A DNA stretch of 64,000 nucleotides, taken from NCBI RefSeq assembly GCF_036345175.1, contig NZ_CP107780.1, forward strand, positions 6,324,001 through 6,388,000, in the 5' to 3' direction. The number at the start of each line of letters is the position of its first letter. Within the stretch, counting starts at the first letter, position 1. Shown here in pieces: positions 8,192 to 17,409 of this stretch. A program made the position numbers and the translations under genes. This stretch comes from Streptomyces sp. NBC_00576 (GTDB taxonomy: Bacteria; Actinomycetota; Actinomycetes; Streptomycetales; Streptomycetaceae). The notes below the pieces were generated by a model. The model saw nothing but the letters and a program-made list of their open reading frames with translations. It was not told the origin of the DNA and searched no databases.

Positions 8192-8216
8192 TTCCTTGGC
8201 GCTGAAGGCCTTCCGT

Positions 8217-8527
8217 GGAAGATCGCGGAGGGCCTTCAGTGTGAGCGTCACGCGGCTCCCGGGGACGCACTGGGGACTGGGGCAGTTCTTCGGCCCCTCG
8301 TTCGCCGACTGGCATGCGGACGCCGCCCGGACGCACCAGGTGACCGGCGTGGGGGAGCGGGCCGACCAGGCGCAGTGGCTCGCCGACAAGGTCCGTGCGG
8401 TGCTGTTCGACCGTACGGCGAGCGGCTGGTCCCGGGTGACTCGGACGGCATGTGTGGCGTGGGCCCTACGACCCCGGCCGGAACGTTCTCCCCGTACCTC
8501 GCCGAGCGGCTGATCGACGGCCGGTAG
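8217..8527 (+). pseudogene. Unrecognised coding remnant
   Basis: One frame gives GLGQFFGPSFADWHADAA…QAQWLADKVRAVLFDRTASGWSRV. A second, overlapping frame continues DGMCGVGPTTPAGTFSPYLAERLIDGR and stops at 8527. The two pieces read like one protein tail split by an indel near 8435. I do not recognise the family. Confidence 0.3.
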
Positions 8528-8870
8528 TTGTCACGAGACGCGTAGAGCGCCTGAGACCGCGGCGGGATCCGGGGATTTCCGCAGGACTTGAGCACAATTT
8601 GAGCTCACCGGCAAAGCGAGTTGATCTCTATGGCAAAACGATCCCCAAGCTCGTTGACCCTTTAAGTTTTACCGCGTTAGTTTCCAGTCAAGCCGCAAAG
8701 AACCTGACCAGCGCGGCGCAAGGCGGAGGAACGCATCAAAGGCGATCGATCATGCCCCGCCGCATTTCGCAGCCGCGCTTCGTGAGGCTTCACTTGCCCC
8801 ATCGGGGACCCGGAAAATACGGGGAACTCCAGGGGGAAATCGGGGAATCGGGGAATCGGGGAATTTATTC
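8528..8870 (+). promoter_or_regulatory. Leader region with GGGGAATC repeats before secreted protein
   Basis: A comparatively AT-rich stretch (8590-8700) with no gene, likely to hold the promoter of the secreted-protein gene. Directly before the ATG at 8871, the unit GGGGAATC/GGGGAAATC is iterated about four times (8836-8863), so the Shine-Dalgarno region is a small tandem repeat that could vary in copy number. Confidence 0.4.
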
Positions 8871-10391
8871 ATGACCGAAATATCTGGCAGACGGCTGACT
8901 CTGGCCACTGCACTCAGTGTTGTCGCAGCCTCGGCCGTCATGGGCTTGGCGATCTCGGCACCGGCCCACGCCGCCTGCACGGCGGCACTGGACACGCCTG
9001 GCTGCGGCTCCACGGGCACCAGTAGCCCCACGCCCTCGCCGACGCCGACGGCGACCGACGTCAAGCCGACGGATTCCGCGGCCCTTCCCAGCAGCGGTCC
9101 GACGATCACCGCCGCGCCCAGCCCGAGCACCCTGACCGCGGTGTCCGGAGCGCCGACGGTCAAGGGAGTCTTCACCCTGGGCAACGGTTCACCGCTGGCC
9201 GGTGCGACTGTGACCCTGACGCCGGTGGACGAGGTGCCGGCGGACGGCAGCACGATCACGCCGACGACGGTGGGTACGGCGACCACGGCCTCGGACGGCA
9301 GCTGGTCGTTCACGCTGCCCTCGACCCTGCCGAGCACGCTGCAGACCTATGCGGACAACAACGGAGGCGTGCTCTCCCTGGAGGCGTCCTTCTACGGCCA
9401 AGCCGCGGATGGCACGCTGCTGACCGGTACCGACTACGTGGATGCCGGAATGGCCACTGGTTCCGCGACCACGGAGGGGTCGGTCGCTGCTCGCGCCGAG
9501 ACGTCGGACACCGTGGCGATCCACCCCGACGTGGACGGGACGCTGGTGACGCCCGCAGACTCGACACTGGTCGACGGCGCGGACACCACAGACAACGCGG
9601 ACAGCGCGAACGACACGGATAGCTCTCCCACCACGTCGGGGAACACCTGGCAGTCGGCGGACGGCGCGTCCACCACCGGCTTCTCACCGGACGTGGTCGA
9701 CGGAGTCGACTACAGCGCCGTGAAGCCGAAGCTCGGCGGAGGGTGCATACCCAGCAAGCACGTGATCAAGCAGCATGACTACTACACCACCATCGGCGAG
9801 GCTCACGCCTACTACGACACCACCGCCGCCTTCGAGTACAACAACACCCTGTCCAGCACCTGGGGGGTCGCGACCAGCGTCGACGGGAAAAACTGGTCCA
9901 TCACCTCAAAGATCTCCCGCAAGAACACCACCGGCCACTCGGTCGGCTTCGCGAACCAGGGGCCCCGCTGGGCCAAGCGCTTCCAGATTCCCGTCAAATA
10001 CCAGGACGTCGACCACCAGTACGCCTGCCCCGAGGGCAAGACCACACATTCGTACTCCATAGTTCCAGTGGGCTACGAAATCCCGGCCGGGGGCGCCGTG
10101 GCGAGGTACGGCGCCGATGTCAGTTCCAAGGACGGCCTGGATGCATACCGGAAATCGAATCCCGCCTATCGTGCGGTCCTCGGCAAGAAGCAGTACGTGA
10201 CCATCACCTCTGGTGACTCGGTCACTTATGGCACTGCCGCCAAGGTGTTCGGGGTGTCGATCAGCCTCGACACGGAGTACGGTGCCTCGCACTTCCAGAA
10301 GATCACCGCAGGGTCGGGAGGCGAAGAGCATGACATCTGGGGCGCCAAGGGCAAGATTTCGGGGCACCCCGGTGTCATCTACTCGTACTAG
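8871..10391 (+). CDS. Secreted protein with Ig-like regulatory-type domain
   Basis: A 506-aa protein with a clear signal peptide: positive start, hydrophobic core ~10-30, cleavage near APAHA-AC. A Ser/Thr/Pro linker (~45-85) follows, then a carboxypeptidase-regulatory/SdrB-like segment (~100-165, GVFTLGNGSPLAGATVTLTP … ASDGSWSFTLP). An Asp/Thr-rich low-complexity stretch (~200-275) precedes a C-terminal region (~290-506) with one Cys pair (GGGCIPSKH, YACPEGK) and many Tyr/Ser, which I do not recognise. It is exported, probably cell-wall or medium located. The downstream lipoprotein starts inside its 3' end, so they likely form an operon. Confidence 0.7.
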   Translation: MTEISGRRLTLATALSVVAASAVMGLAISAPAHAACTAALDTPGCGSTGTSSPTPSPTPTATDVKPTDSAALPSSGPTITAAPSPSTLTAVSGAPTVKGVFTLGNGSPLAGATVTLTPVDEVPADGSTITPTTVGTATTASDGSWSFTLPSTLPSTLQTYADNNGGVLSLEASFYGQAADGTLLTGTDYVDAGMATGSATTEGSVAARAETSDTVAIHPDVDGTLVTPADSTLVDGADTTDNADSANDTDSSPTTSGNTWQSADGASTTGFSPDVVDGVDYSAVKPKLGGGCIPSKHVIKQHDYYTTIGEAHAYYDTTAAFEYNNTLSSTWGVATSVDGKNWSITSKISRKNTTGHSVGFANQGPRWAKRFQIPVKYQDVDHQYACPEGKTTHSYSIVPVGYEIPAGGAVARYGADVSSKDGLDAYRKSNPAYRAVLGKKQYVTITSGDSVTYGTAAKVFGVSISLDTEYGASHFQKITAGSGGEEHDIWGAKGKISGHPGVIYSY

Positions 10392-10944
10392 TCGGCGCGG
10401 TCGCAGCCGGGCGCTCACCGTCACGGCCCTGCTGGCTCTCACGGCAGGCTGCGCAGGGACGACTACTGGCGGCGGGGTCACCCCGGGGACGGCGCTGCAA
10501 GCGGAGGGGCCGGGAACAACCGGTGCCCTCGGTTTCTCGGACGTCAAGGTCGGTGACGTCTACCGCATGGCCTTCCCCCTCACGAGGAATACGTCCAAGC
10601 AGCCCGTCTCCGTCACCGGGATCAAGCTCCTCAACATCCCGGCGGGGGCCAAGGTCCTCGGTTACTCCGTCTACTCCGTGAAGGACACGCCCGGTTACCG
10701 GCTGGGCTACCAGGAGACCGCGCATCCCACCGCCGGCGATGTGGATCTCGACAAGTACACGAACTATGCCGGGCACCCTTACACCATTGGGCCATCGGTG
10801 CTCAGCGACAAGTACGCGGTTGCACGGATCAAGGTCACCGGGAAGATCACCAAGCCCTTCACAGGCTGCCAGACGGACTACACCCAGGCAGGGCACACCT
10901 ACCACCAGACCCTGACGTGCAAGTTCGGCCTCGACATGGCCTGA
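10330..10944 (+). CDS. Putative lipoprotein, coupled to upstream secreted protein
   Basis: I choose the ATG at 10330 because GGAGG lies about 10 bases upstream. This makes the gene overlap the upstream CDS by 62 bases in another frame. The 204-aa product has an Arg-rich n-region, a hydrophobic stretch and a lipobox LTAGC (~residue 38). The rest is a soluble domain of ~165 residues with a late Cys pair (GCQTDY, LTCKFG). Membrane anchoring outside the cell is expected; function unknown. A strong terminator follows. Confidence 0.65.
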   Translation: MTSGAPRARFRGTPVSSTRTSRRGRSRALTVTALLALTAGCAGTTTGGGVTPGTALQAEGPGTTGALGFSDVKVGDVYRMAFPLTRNTSKQPVSVTGIKLLNIPAGAKVLGYSVYSVKDTPGYRLGYQETAHPTAGDVDLDKYTNYAGHPYTIGPSVLSDKYAVARIKVTGKITKPFTGCQTDYTQAGHTYHQTLTCKFGLDMA

Positions 10945-10991
10945 GCGAGCATGACGGCACGGCCGCCTCCCATCTCATGACCCACCGGTGA

Positions 10992-11020
10992 CGCCCTGCC
11001 CCGACCACCGGGGCAGGGCG
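10992..11020. terminator. Strong hairpin terminator
   Basis: Arms CGCCCTGCCCC (10992-11002) and GGGGCAGGGCG (11010-11020) are perfect, with a 7-base loop, followed by TCTCTCGTT. It closes the secreted-protein/lipoprotein unit. Confidence 0.75.
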
Positions 11021-11195
11021 TCTCTCGTTCCTGCAACAGGGTCTCCTACGCGGGACACGGCGACGCTGGATGGACAAGGCTCCGCGCGCCGGGCGACCCG
11101 CCGCCGCCCATGGCCGGCGGCTGCACTACGAGGGACCGTCAGGTGGCTCCTGGCAGGCCAACGGCGCGGAGGCGCGGGGGAGAAAGTGTCACGAC

Positions 11196-11585
11196 GTGGC
11201 TCAGCCACTGTCCGCAGACCAGTTCCTCGCCGTTCTGAAGAAGTCCGGTGTCCGCGTCGTCGAGCACGGCAGCTGGCGCATCCACAACCGTAACCACAAG
11301 GGCGCCTGGGGCTCGGTCCACGGCGTTGTGGTCCACCACGACACCGACGGCACCCTGCACTTCTACGGCTTCGAATGAATCAACACCGGCAGCGGCCAGA
11401 ACTGGCCGGAAGCCCAGCTGGAAGCGATGCACAAGGTGAGCGCGGCCCTCTGCTGTGCGCACGGCTGGTCCGGGAAGTCGGTGATAGCCCCCAAGGAGTG
11501 GCAGGCCGGCAAGCCGGACCCCCCGCAGGCATCACGATGTCCGACTTCCGCACCGCAGTGGCGAAGCTCCTCGGCGTGAGTACGG
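11196..11585 (+). pseudogene. N-acetylmuramoyl-L-alanine amidase, broken
   Basis: GTG 11196 starts VAQPLSADQFLAVLKKSG, then HGSWRIHNRNHKGAWGSVHGVVVHH, the N-terminal part of Streptomyces/phage-type amidases (Zn ligand His in VVVHH). The middle of the domain is missing: it jumps directly to a TDGTLHFYGFE segment. An in-frame TGA (11376-11378) then occurs where homologues have Cys, and the frame continues INTGSGQNWPEAQLEAMHKVSAALC…HGWSGKSVIAPKEWQAG. A later shift leads to MSDFRTAVAKLLG. It shows an internal deletion, a nonsense codon and a frameshift, so it is not functional. The 3' end runs into the truncated GMC gene. Confidence 0.7.
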
Positions 11586-11589
11586 AGCC

Positions 11590-11939
11590 CACCAGCGGTT
11601 CGTCCAAACCGTCCCCATCCGCTGGAAGCCGCTCTTGTACAGGTCCGGGCCCGCCTCTTCGTAGTAGCGGTTCATCACTGCTGCGTCGCCGGTGCCGTCC
11701 GACGAAGGGGCGTACTCCAGCTTGTTGTTGGGCAGGTCCGCGTACGGCGAGGGCACGTTCTTGGCCGGGGAGACCTGGTAGGCGTCCACGTACCTGTCCC
11801 GTTCGCGCGCTTCGGGCGCGTTGTCGCCGGCGTCCAGGAGCAGGACGCGCGCATCGGGTCTGGCCTGCTTGACCTGACAGGCGCACAGCGCGCCGACCAC
11901 ACCGGCTCCGACGATGACGACGTCGTACGGGGTATCCAT
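11590..11939 (-). pseudogene. GMC-type oxidoreductase, N-terminal part only
   Basis: The minus-strand ATG at 11939 starts MDTPYDVVIVGAGVVGALCA, a classic FAD dinucleotide-binding GxGxxG fold. It continues with LLLDAGDN, DAYQVSPAKN…SPYADLPNNK and NRYYEEAGPDLY up to about residue 115, where the sequence meets the amidase remnant. Large subunits of FAD-linked sugar/sorbitol dehydrogenases have this start; the catalytic C-terminal half is missing. It lies 17 bases after the small-subunit gene, the expected operon order. Confidence 0.65.
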
Positions 11940-11956
11940 GGGCCTGTGCCCTTGCC

Positions 11957-12373
11957 TTAGGGGTGGTGGGTCCAGTAGCCGTACCCGTTCGGCGACGGTG
12001 GGACGGGAGTGGCGGACACTGGGTGGGTCTGGATCACCTTCCACACCAGGTCGGCGCGGTACTGCGCGGGGGATTCCGGTGGATCCTGGGTGTCATCGGG
12101 CCGGGCGAACTGAGCGGTGTACCAGACGGCGATCGTCTCGCGCGCGACCCGGGCCAGCGCGGCGTCGGCGTCCAGGGCCGCCTGCAGGGCGGCCGCGGAA
12201 TCGGGCGCTGCGTCGGCTGTCCGGTACGCGGCGATGAGCCCGGGCAGGGCTGCCGGACAGGCGCGGGCGAGGCGCTGCTGGTAGGCGTCGGCCAGCGCGG
12301 CGTCGAGGGACGGCTCCCCGGTCAGCAGTTCGGACAGTGCCAGGAAGTCGGGCCGTCGGTCATGGCGCTCATC
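11957..12373 (-). pseudogene. FAD-linked sugar dehydrogenase small subunit-like protein
   Basis: From about 12360 down to the TAA at 11957-11959 one frame reads DFLALSELLTGEPSLDAALADAYQQRLA…, VARETIAVWYTAQFARPD and YRADLVWKVIQTHPV, ending in YGYWTHHP. This matches the small subunit of membrane FAD-sorbitol/gluconate dehydrogenases (~130-180 aa). No start codon is in that frame; the ATGs at 12373 and 12364 that overlap the upstream stop are in the neighbouring frame. A one-base indel just after the start therefore seems likely. Confidence 0.5.
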
Positions 12374-13217
12374 CTTCGTCGAAGAGGAGATCTTCGGCGG
12401 GGTTTGTGAGTCGGACCGTTTTCGCGTTGCTGATGGTGACCACCTTGTGCAGACCGGGGAAACGTTCGCCGGTGGACAGGACCGTGACCTTGTCCTCCTT
12501 ACCGGCGAGGAAGGCCGGGAAGCAGGTGACCGCCATGTCGAGCTTCAGGAAGTCCACCAGCCGCCGGAACAGTTTGGGCAAGATCACCGCGTCGTCGGTG
12601 ATGGAGGACAGTCCGGTGATCTTCACCCCGGACGTCGTCACGTCATCGGGCCACAGTCCCTTGCCGGCCGCCCGGGCCTGCTGGGCCGCCGTGGTCAGTT
12701 CGACACGCAGGTCCGTGAACAGGCTGCGGTAGAAGGTCGGGAACGCCAGCCCCTCCGAGACGAGGTGATGGTTGGCCGTCTGCTTCAGCAGGGGCACGCC
12801 CACGCTGATCTCCGTGCCGCTCGTCCCCGGAGGGTTGCCTCGGCCGACCAGAGCGATCACGCGGCCGAACAGGTCGGCACCCCGGGTCAGGATGAATCCG
12901 GGCGTACTTGACGGCGTCGATGCCGTGACGGTTTCGTCCGGCTTGCGCTGCACATTGGTGAAGCCGAGCCAGTCGAGGAGCTCGCTCGCCGCGGCATGAC
13001 CGTGTTGCAGGGGCTGGTGTGTACCGGCGTAGTGGGTTTCGAGGGCATCGATGCCCTCCAGCCGTAGTTTGGCGTGGTCTGCGGCGGTGAGCTGCACGGG
13101 GTTCTTGCCCCCGACGAGTTGCCAGTCGTCCGGGTTGTCGGCGATGAAATGGACGGTGTCTCCGTCGGGCTGGGTGTCCTTGAGGTGGAACGAGCCCTGG
13201 ATCAGCAGCATGGGCAT
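12369..13217 (-). CDS. Thermonuclease (SNase)-like protein
   Basis: A 282-aa protein without a signal peptide. The first ~190 residues follow the staphylococcal-nuclease OB-fold layout: GSFHLKDTQPDGDTVHFIADN, KLRLEGIDALETHY, FGRVIALVGRG and a late AGKGLWP. The C-terminal ~90 residues are an added domain. Active-site Arg and Asp/Glu positions appear partly kept, but nuclease activity is not certain. Its stop overlaps the downstream dehydrogenase small-subunit start (ATGA), so the three minus-strand genes formed an operon whose distal part has decayed. Confidence 0.6.
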   Translation of the reverse strand: MPMLLIQGSFHLKDTQPDGDTVHFIADNPDDWQLVGGKNPVQLTAADHAKLRLEGIDALETHYAGTHQPLQHGHAAASELLDWLGFTNVQRKPDETVTASTPSSTPGFILTRGADLFGRVIALVGRGNPPGTSGTEISVGVPLLKQTANHHLVSEGLAFPTFYRSLFTDLRVELTTAAQQARAAGKGLWPDDVTTSGVKITGLSSITDDAVILPKLFRRLVDFLKLDMAVTCFPAFLAGKEDKVTVLSTGERFPGLHKVVTISNAKTVRLTNPAEDLLFDEG

Positions 13218-13921
13218 GGCTACTCCGGCTGGGGTGGGATGGATCGGAAGGGGAGCGCCGCCGTACGAACATTCGGAGGAGGATCGAACGGGCGGATTAA
13301 TCTCCCATAACGGTCAAGCTAATCGCCGGTTGTCGCATATGCCCGTTAGGGCGTGCGAATGGGGTACTCGCTGCGCTCCTGCTTGAACCAGAGGGGGCCA
13401 GGGGGTCAGTACAGGTGGACGTCGACCGCGAAAGCGGTCGCCCCCCCCACAGGGGCCCAGGCCCATGGCGAGAGTCGTGTCGGTGAAGGCGAAGACGCCG
13501 GAGCTGGTGTCGTGGCAGCTGACCGGGCACACCGCCAAGGGTGCCGACCGTGAAGAACTCGGTGCAGTGGGTGGCCGCGCAGGATGATGTCCGGGCCGGC
13601 AGTTCCGCAATCTCCAAGCCAAGTCCCTTCCCTGGTCTACCCGGTGGCGGAACTGGTGACGTTCAGCCGAATGAGCCGAGCCTGGCGCAACCGGGACGTG
13701 TCTGATCCACACAGGCTGTGGACGTTCGACTGAACCCCGCTACGCTGTTTCCGCGAGGCTGACCTGCGAGAACGGTCATCTGCTCCGCCCCGGGTCAAGG
13801 GGGCAGGTTGCCTTTCTCATCCCAATGCGGGTGTGTAGCTCCCCGCTTCGAAACTCCTCGGATCCTTGGCTGATCCAGCCACTCATCGGGGTGCTGCCCT
13901 GTCCCGGGCGGGTGCCCGGAA
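13218..13921. other. No supported gene; probable decayed DNA
   Basis: About 700 bases in which every frame is either short or a shadow. A run of nine C residues (13441-13449) and several frame breaks suggest decayed coding sequence, but I cannot name a family. The upstream part presumably carries the promoter of the nuclease operon. Confidence 0.4.
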
Positions 13922-14036
13922 GTCGTTCCGGGTCTGGTGGGATGTCGGCCGCCAGCATGAGCGTTGCCGCACCGTGCCGCAGATCGTGCAGCCGGATCGG
14001 CGGCAGCCCAGAGGCCGCCACGAGCCGCTCGAAGAT
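13922..14036 (-). pseudogene. Tyrosine-recombinase catalytic-core fragment
   Basis: The minus strand reads IFERLVAASGLPPIRLHDLRHG then AATLMLAADIPPD, the H-x-x-R box of phage-type integrases. Nothing before or after it belongs to the enzyme: the 5' side joins an ISAs1-like fragment. It is an isolated ~38-codon relic. Confidence 0.5.
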
Positions 14037-14241
14037 CCGCGCGGCCGGTGCGGTCGGCGCTACCCCGCGGTCGCGCGGCTGACGGCCGATCCGCACCGCC
14101 GCGCTACCCCGCACCATGGCCAGCCTGCGCAACCTCGCCATCAGCACGTTCCGCCAAGACGGCGACACCAACATCGCCGCCGCCCTCCGCCGCACCGGCC
14201 GCGACTACCGCCACCCGCTGGAAACCTTCGGCCTCAGCTGA
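14037..14241 (+). pseudogene. ISAs1-family transposase remnant (deleted middle)
   Basis: The plus strand has DPRGRCGRRYPAVARL, typical of ISAs1 N-termini, and after a large deletion MASLRNLAISTFRQDGDTNI…RRTGRDYRHPLETFGLS, the ISAs1 C-terminus, in another frame. The same two pieces recur on the minus strand at 32648-32957 and 29769-30100. Confidence 0.6.
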
Positions 14242-14543
14242 CAGACCAGGACAGATCGCCAACATGCAATGCCTCTGGCCGAAGCCCTGGGGCGTTGGGG
14301 GTCCGCGTGAATATCCACCACCCGGACGGTTGCCGGTGGAACGAGTCCGTCAATATTGCGTGAGAAACGCCGCCCGGATCACCGACCGCCTTTACTTACA
14401 GAGACACAGCCGCTCGTTCCGAAAGCGATCGCCCTTTCAAAGCGCTCGAGAAGAACGCATGCCCGCGGCCATGGCCGACCCGCTCGCCAACATTGACAGT
14501 GACGCACATGGGTTCGCGTCCTACACGAGAAAAGGAACAGTCA

Positions 14544-15098
14544 GTGACCACCAATCGCACCCTCGTCATTGTCGCCCACCCGAACCTCACGGAATCCCGT
14601 GCCAACGCCACCCGGCTCGCCGAGATCAAGGACTTGGACAACGTCACCGTCCACGACCTTTATCAGGCTTACCCCGATTTCAACATCGATGTCGCACGCG
14701 AGCAGCAGCTGCTGCGCGAGCACGACACCGTCGTTCTCCAGTTCCCGGTCTACTGGTACAACGTAACCTCCATGCTCAAGGCCTGGATCGACGCGGTGCT
14801 GGTTCACGGTTTCGCCTTCACCTTCGACGGTTCCCCCTCCGCGCTGCACGGCAAGAAGGCTTGGCTGGCCGTCACGGTCGGCAGCACCCTGGAGACCTAC
14901 GCCGCGGAAGGCCTCGCCCGACGGCCCCTCGAGGAGTACCTCGCCCCGGTCACTCAATCGCTGGAGTTCTGCCAGCTTGACTACCAGGGTTTTCACGCCA
15001 TCTACGGCATGATATTCGACCCGTCGGACGAGGACCTCGTCCTGGACGCCAAGGAATACCGCAAGCTCATCTCGACCGGTGAGACGCCGGTCGGCTGA
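14544..15098 (+). CDS. NAD(P)H-quinone-reductase-like flavodoxin-fold protein
   Basis: I choose GTG 14544 (AAAGGAA about 9 bases upstream), giving 184 aa. It starts TLVIVAHPNLTESRANA (flavin-phosphate loop of the KefF/MdaB/NQO family), then YQAYPDFNIDV, the hallmark FQFPVYWYN-like VLQFPVYWYNVTSMLKAWID (~65-84) and GKKAWLAVTVGS. It probably uses FMN or FAD to reduce quinones with NAD(P)H in the cytoplasm. It stands alone between remnants; an AT-rich upstream stretch (14380-14430) may carry its promoter. Confidence 0.75.
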   Translation: MTTNRTLVIVAHPNLTESRANATRLAEIKDLDNVTVHDLYQAYPDFNIDVAREQQLLREHDTVVLQFPVYWYNVTSMLKAWIDAVLVHGFAFTFDGSPSALHGKKAWLAVTVGSTLETYAAEGLARRPLEEYLAPVTQSLEFCQLDYQGFHAIYGMIFDPSDEDLVLDAKEYRKLISTGETPVG

Positions 15099-15151
15099 CC
15101 TCGATTATTCGCGAATTCTTCGAGTTTTCGCGATTAATCACCATGTTTTTT

Positions 15152-15184
15152 CCTTCGCTGAACTCGACGGGAGTTCAGCGAAGG
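15152..15184. repeat. Palindrome family copy A
   Basis: Perfect 14-bp arms CCTTCGCTGAACTC and GAGTTCAGCGAAGG around GACGG. The same palindrome, in the opposite orientation, occurs at 19041-19085 and 37011-37044, the latter directly after an IS5-type transposase. It is probably an insertion-sequence end left behind. Confidence 0.6.
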
Positions 15185-15229
15185 AAGCTCGACTCACTCC
15201 TCCTGTGCTTGCCGATAATGCCGTCCGTG

Positions 15230-15640
15230 CAGGTCACCCGCAGGGCACAGGTTACGATTTTCGTGCCGGTTCGGCGATGATCGCCGGCCTGGAAAGACGC
15301 GGAGATCCTTCTCTTTGGCCACCCAGTCGCGCTGCTCGAACGTCGCGTGACCGCGCGCCCGAAGCTGACATGGGCGGATCGGGCGTTGTTCGCCGCGTTC
15401 CTGGCTCTGATACCTCGAGCCCGGCACGCGGGCCTGCGGATTCCCGTCAACGCCGCGAATCCTCAAGTGGCACCGGGCCGTGGTGAAACGACGCTGGGCG
15501 GAGAAATCGCGGCGCAAGAACCCGGGGTGTCCGCGCCGGCATCCCTCGATCACGAGGCTCTGCTGCGCATGGCCCGCGAGAACGACGGCTGGGGAGGCAC
15601 GGTATCGACCCGGCCCCACGACGTAACGGACCGAGTTGGG
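15230..15640 (+). pseudogene. Integrase-core (IS3/IS481-like) transposase remnant
   Basis: The plus strand reads RPKLTWADRALFAAFLALIPRA, then in a second frame a TILKWHR-like piece, then RRKNPGCPRR and ARENDGWGG. These resemble the segment before the DDE core of Streptomyces IS481/IS3 relatives (K..L.W.DRALFAAL…LP…; VLRWHR; LARENTSWGYRRI). Several frame breaks and no DDE residues: decayed. Confidence 0.5.
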
Positions 15641-15685
15641 CTATGTTTCTGCGCTCCCAGGCTGAGCCCTGGGAGCTGGCGGAAA

Positions 15686-17144
15686 TTACTTCGGGATCTT
15701 GGTGCTGTCCGGGACGAGGGTGTGTCCGGCGATGGCGGCGAGTTGCTCGGCGGCGGACACGGTGATGGCACCAGTGGGTACGGTGTGCCCGAGAGCCGCG
15801 AGGTCGCGGCCGACGTCGCGGACGGCGGCGCCGATCATGGCCTTGCAGCCGCTGAGGAAAGACGCCAGCGGCGGCTGGGGCAGGGACCAGCGGGTCTTGA
15901 GGGCGCAGACCAGGAGGCGGTCGGAGCGATGGTGGAGAGGTGGTGGCTGCCGGTGCCGGGCCGGTCTTCTTGCCGGGGATCATGATCGGCGGGTGCTCGT
16001 CCAGGTAGTCGCGGTAGCGGCCGAGCAGAGTCTGCCAGGCGGTGGGCTCCATGCCGGTCAGGCTGGGATGGTGCAGCCATGCGGGGGCCTTGTCCCTCGT
16101 GGGGAAGCGGCCGAACTCCGGTGACGGGCGCGGGGGTTCGGGGTCAAGCGGTTCGGGTCGGATGCTGTAGTTCCAGGTGCCGTGCCACTCGTGCGGCTCC
16201 AGGGGGGGGCCGGTCCATGACGTGGTCGGGAACGGTGGTGCCGGTCGGGTAGGCGCCGGGGTCGAGTCGGCGCGGACCGTGAGCCCGGTGCGGGTCGTGG
16301 TCGCGCCGATGGTGTTGACGACGACTACATGGCTGGCGAGCGGCCTGCCGCGCCAGTTGGTGCTGATCCGCGAGAACAGGCGGTGCTCGATCTTGTTCCA
16401 CCTCGATGTCCCGGAGGGAAGTGGCAGACCACGACCTCCAGGCCGGCCGCGTAGCTGAAGTCGGCGAGCTCCTTCTTCCAGGTCCGCACCCGGTAGCCGT
16501 TCGCCCCGCCGGCGTCCGCGGTGATCAGCAGCCGGGTCGCGTTTGGGTAGCGGGCCCCGTCCCTCCGCCTCCCACCAGCGGCGCAGGGTGGCCACGGCGA
16601 ACGCCGCAGTGTCCCCGTCGCAGCCGACCGAGACCCACCCGGCGTCCGCGGCCAGGTCGTAGATCCCGTAGGGCACCGCCTTCTTCTCCGGGAAGTCGTG
16701 CGCGGACCTGCACGGGCTGACCGGCGCGGTGCCACTCGCGACCGGCCACCGCGCAGTCGCCGAGCACTTCCTTCTTTTGGTGTCCACGCTGATCACCGGC
16801 TCGCCTGCCTGCGTGAACTCGCAGACCTTGTCGTTGATGTAGCGGAACTGGGCGTCCCGGTCGGGATGTTGGGCACCCTCGGTGGTCCGCGAGGTCGCCT
16901 GTAGGGAGAAGCCCTCCTCATTCAGCACGGCGGCCACGGTGTCCGCGCCGATGCGGTACCTCTGAGCCGACAGCTCGGCGGCGAGTTTGCGGGTCGACTT
17001 GGTCGTCCACTGCGAGGGGGACTCCGGATCTCCGCGCTTCCCGGGCTCCACCAGCGCCAAGAGCGCGGCTACCAGACCGGGGTCGTGCTCGCGCAGCCGC
17101 TTGCGCCCCGCCCCGGGCCGACGCACACGCACCGAGGGCGACAT
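15686..17144 (-). pseudogene. ISAzo13-family transposase, multiply frameshifted
   Basis: The N-terminal ~70 residues of the family are missing. From 17130 it reads GAGRKRLREHDPGLVAALLALV, WTTKSTRKLAAELSAQ, GADTVAAVLNEEGFSLQATS and VISVDTKRR. Further on, in shifted frames, come LLITADAGGANGYRVRTWKKEL, VVCHFPPGTSRWNKIEHRLF, HVVVVNTIGATTT, HEWHGTWNYSI and LHHPSLTGM, ending IPK at the TAA 15686-15688. At least three indels (about 16750-16760, 16550, 16415 and 16260-16210) break it. One open frame runs through most of it, which makes the length look deceptively intact. Confidence 0.7.
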
Positions 17145-17195
17145 CCCTGCGTCCGGTTCAGCCGCCCCGCGCGAGACGGTGTCTTCCGAAATCTT

Positions 17196-17248
17196 TACGA
17201 CTCAACCACCGCACAGAACACTGAAGTTATTAATCGTCAGCTCCCTGG
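17196..17248 (+). repeat. 53-bp inverted repeat, left copy
   Basis: This sequence, containing GAAGTTATTAATCGTCAGCT, reappears in inverted orientation at 38158-38210 with about 49 of 53 matching positions. The copies flank the 21-kb block with the phenazine operon. They may be ends of a lost insertion sequence or true ends of a larger unit. Confidence 0.75.
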
Positions 17249-17409
17249 GCGGGCCGCCGTACCCACGAAGAGCAAGAACATGTACACTCGCCCGAAGATT
17301 GAACCTAGAGGATCCCGCCGACCGAGCCCTGGCGATGAGTCAGGACCCCGGCGAGTTCCTCTTGACCTATGATGTCCACTTCGTGGTGATGGTCATGGTC
17401 CGTAGTAGC

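Noticed and set aside
11070..11378. Complete 102-aa protein
   Set aside because: The first ~40 residues lack similarity; amidase sequence starts at GTG 11196 and continues past the in-frame TGA.
13353..13617. Small genes around 13.4-13.6 kb on either strand
   Set aside because: Frames break at a C9 run, no ribosome binding site, and no recognisable domain.
15447..17144. A single 565-aa minus-strand protein
   Set aside because: It is a read-through of an ISAzo13 transposase with several frameshifts; conserved motifs jump between frames.
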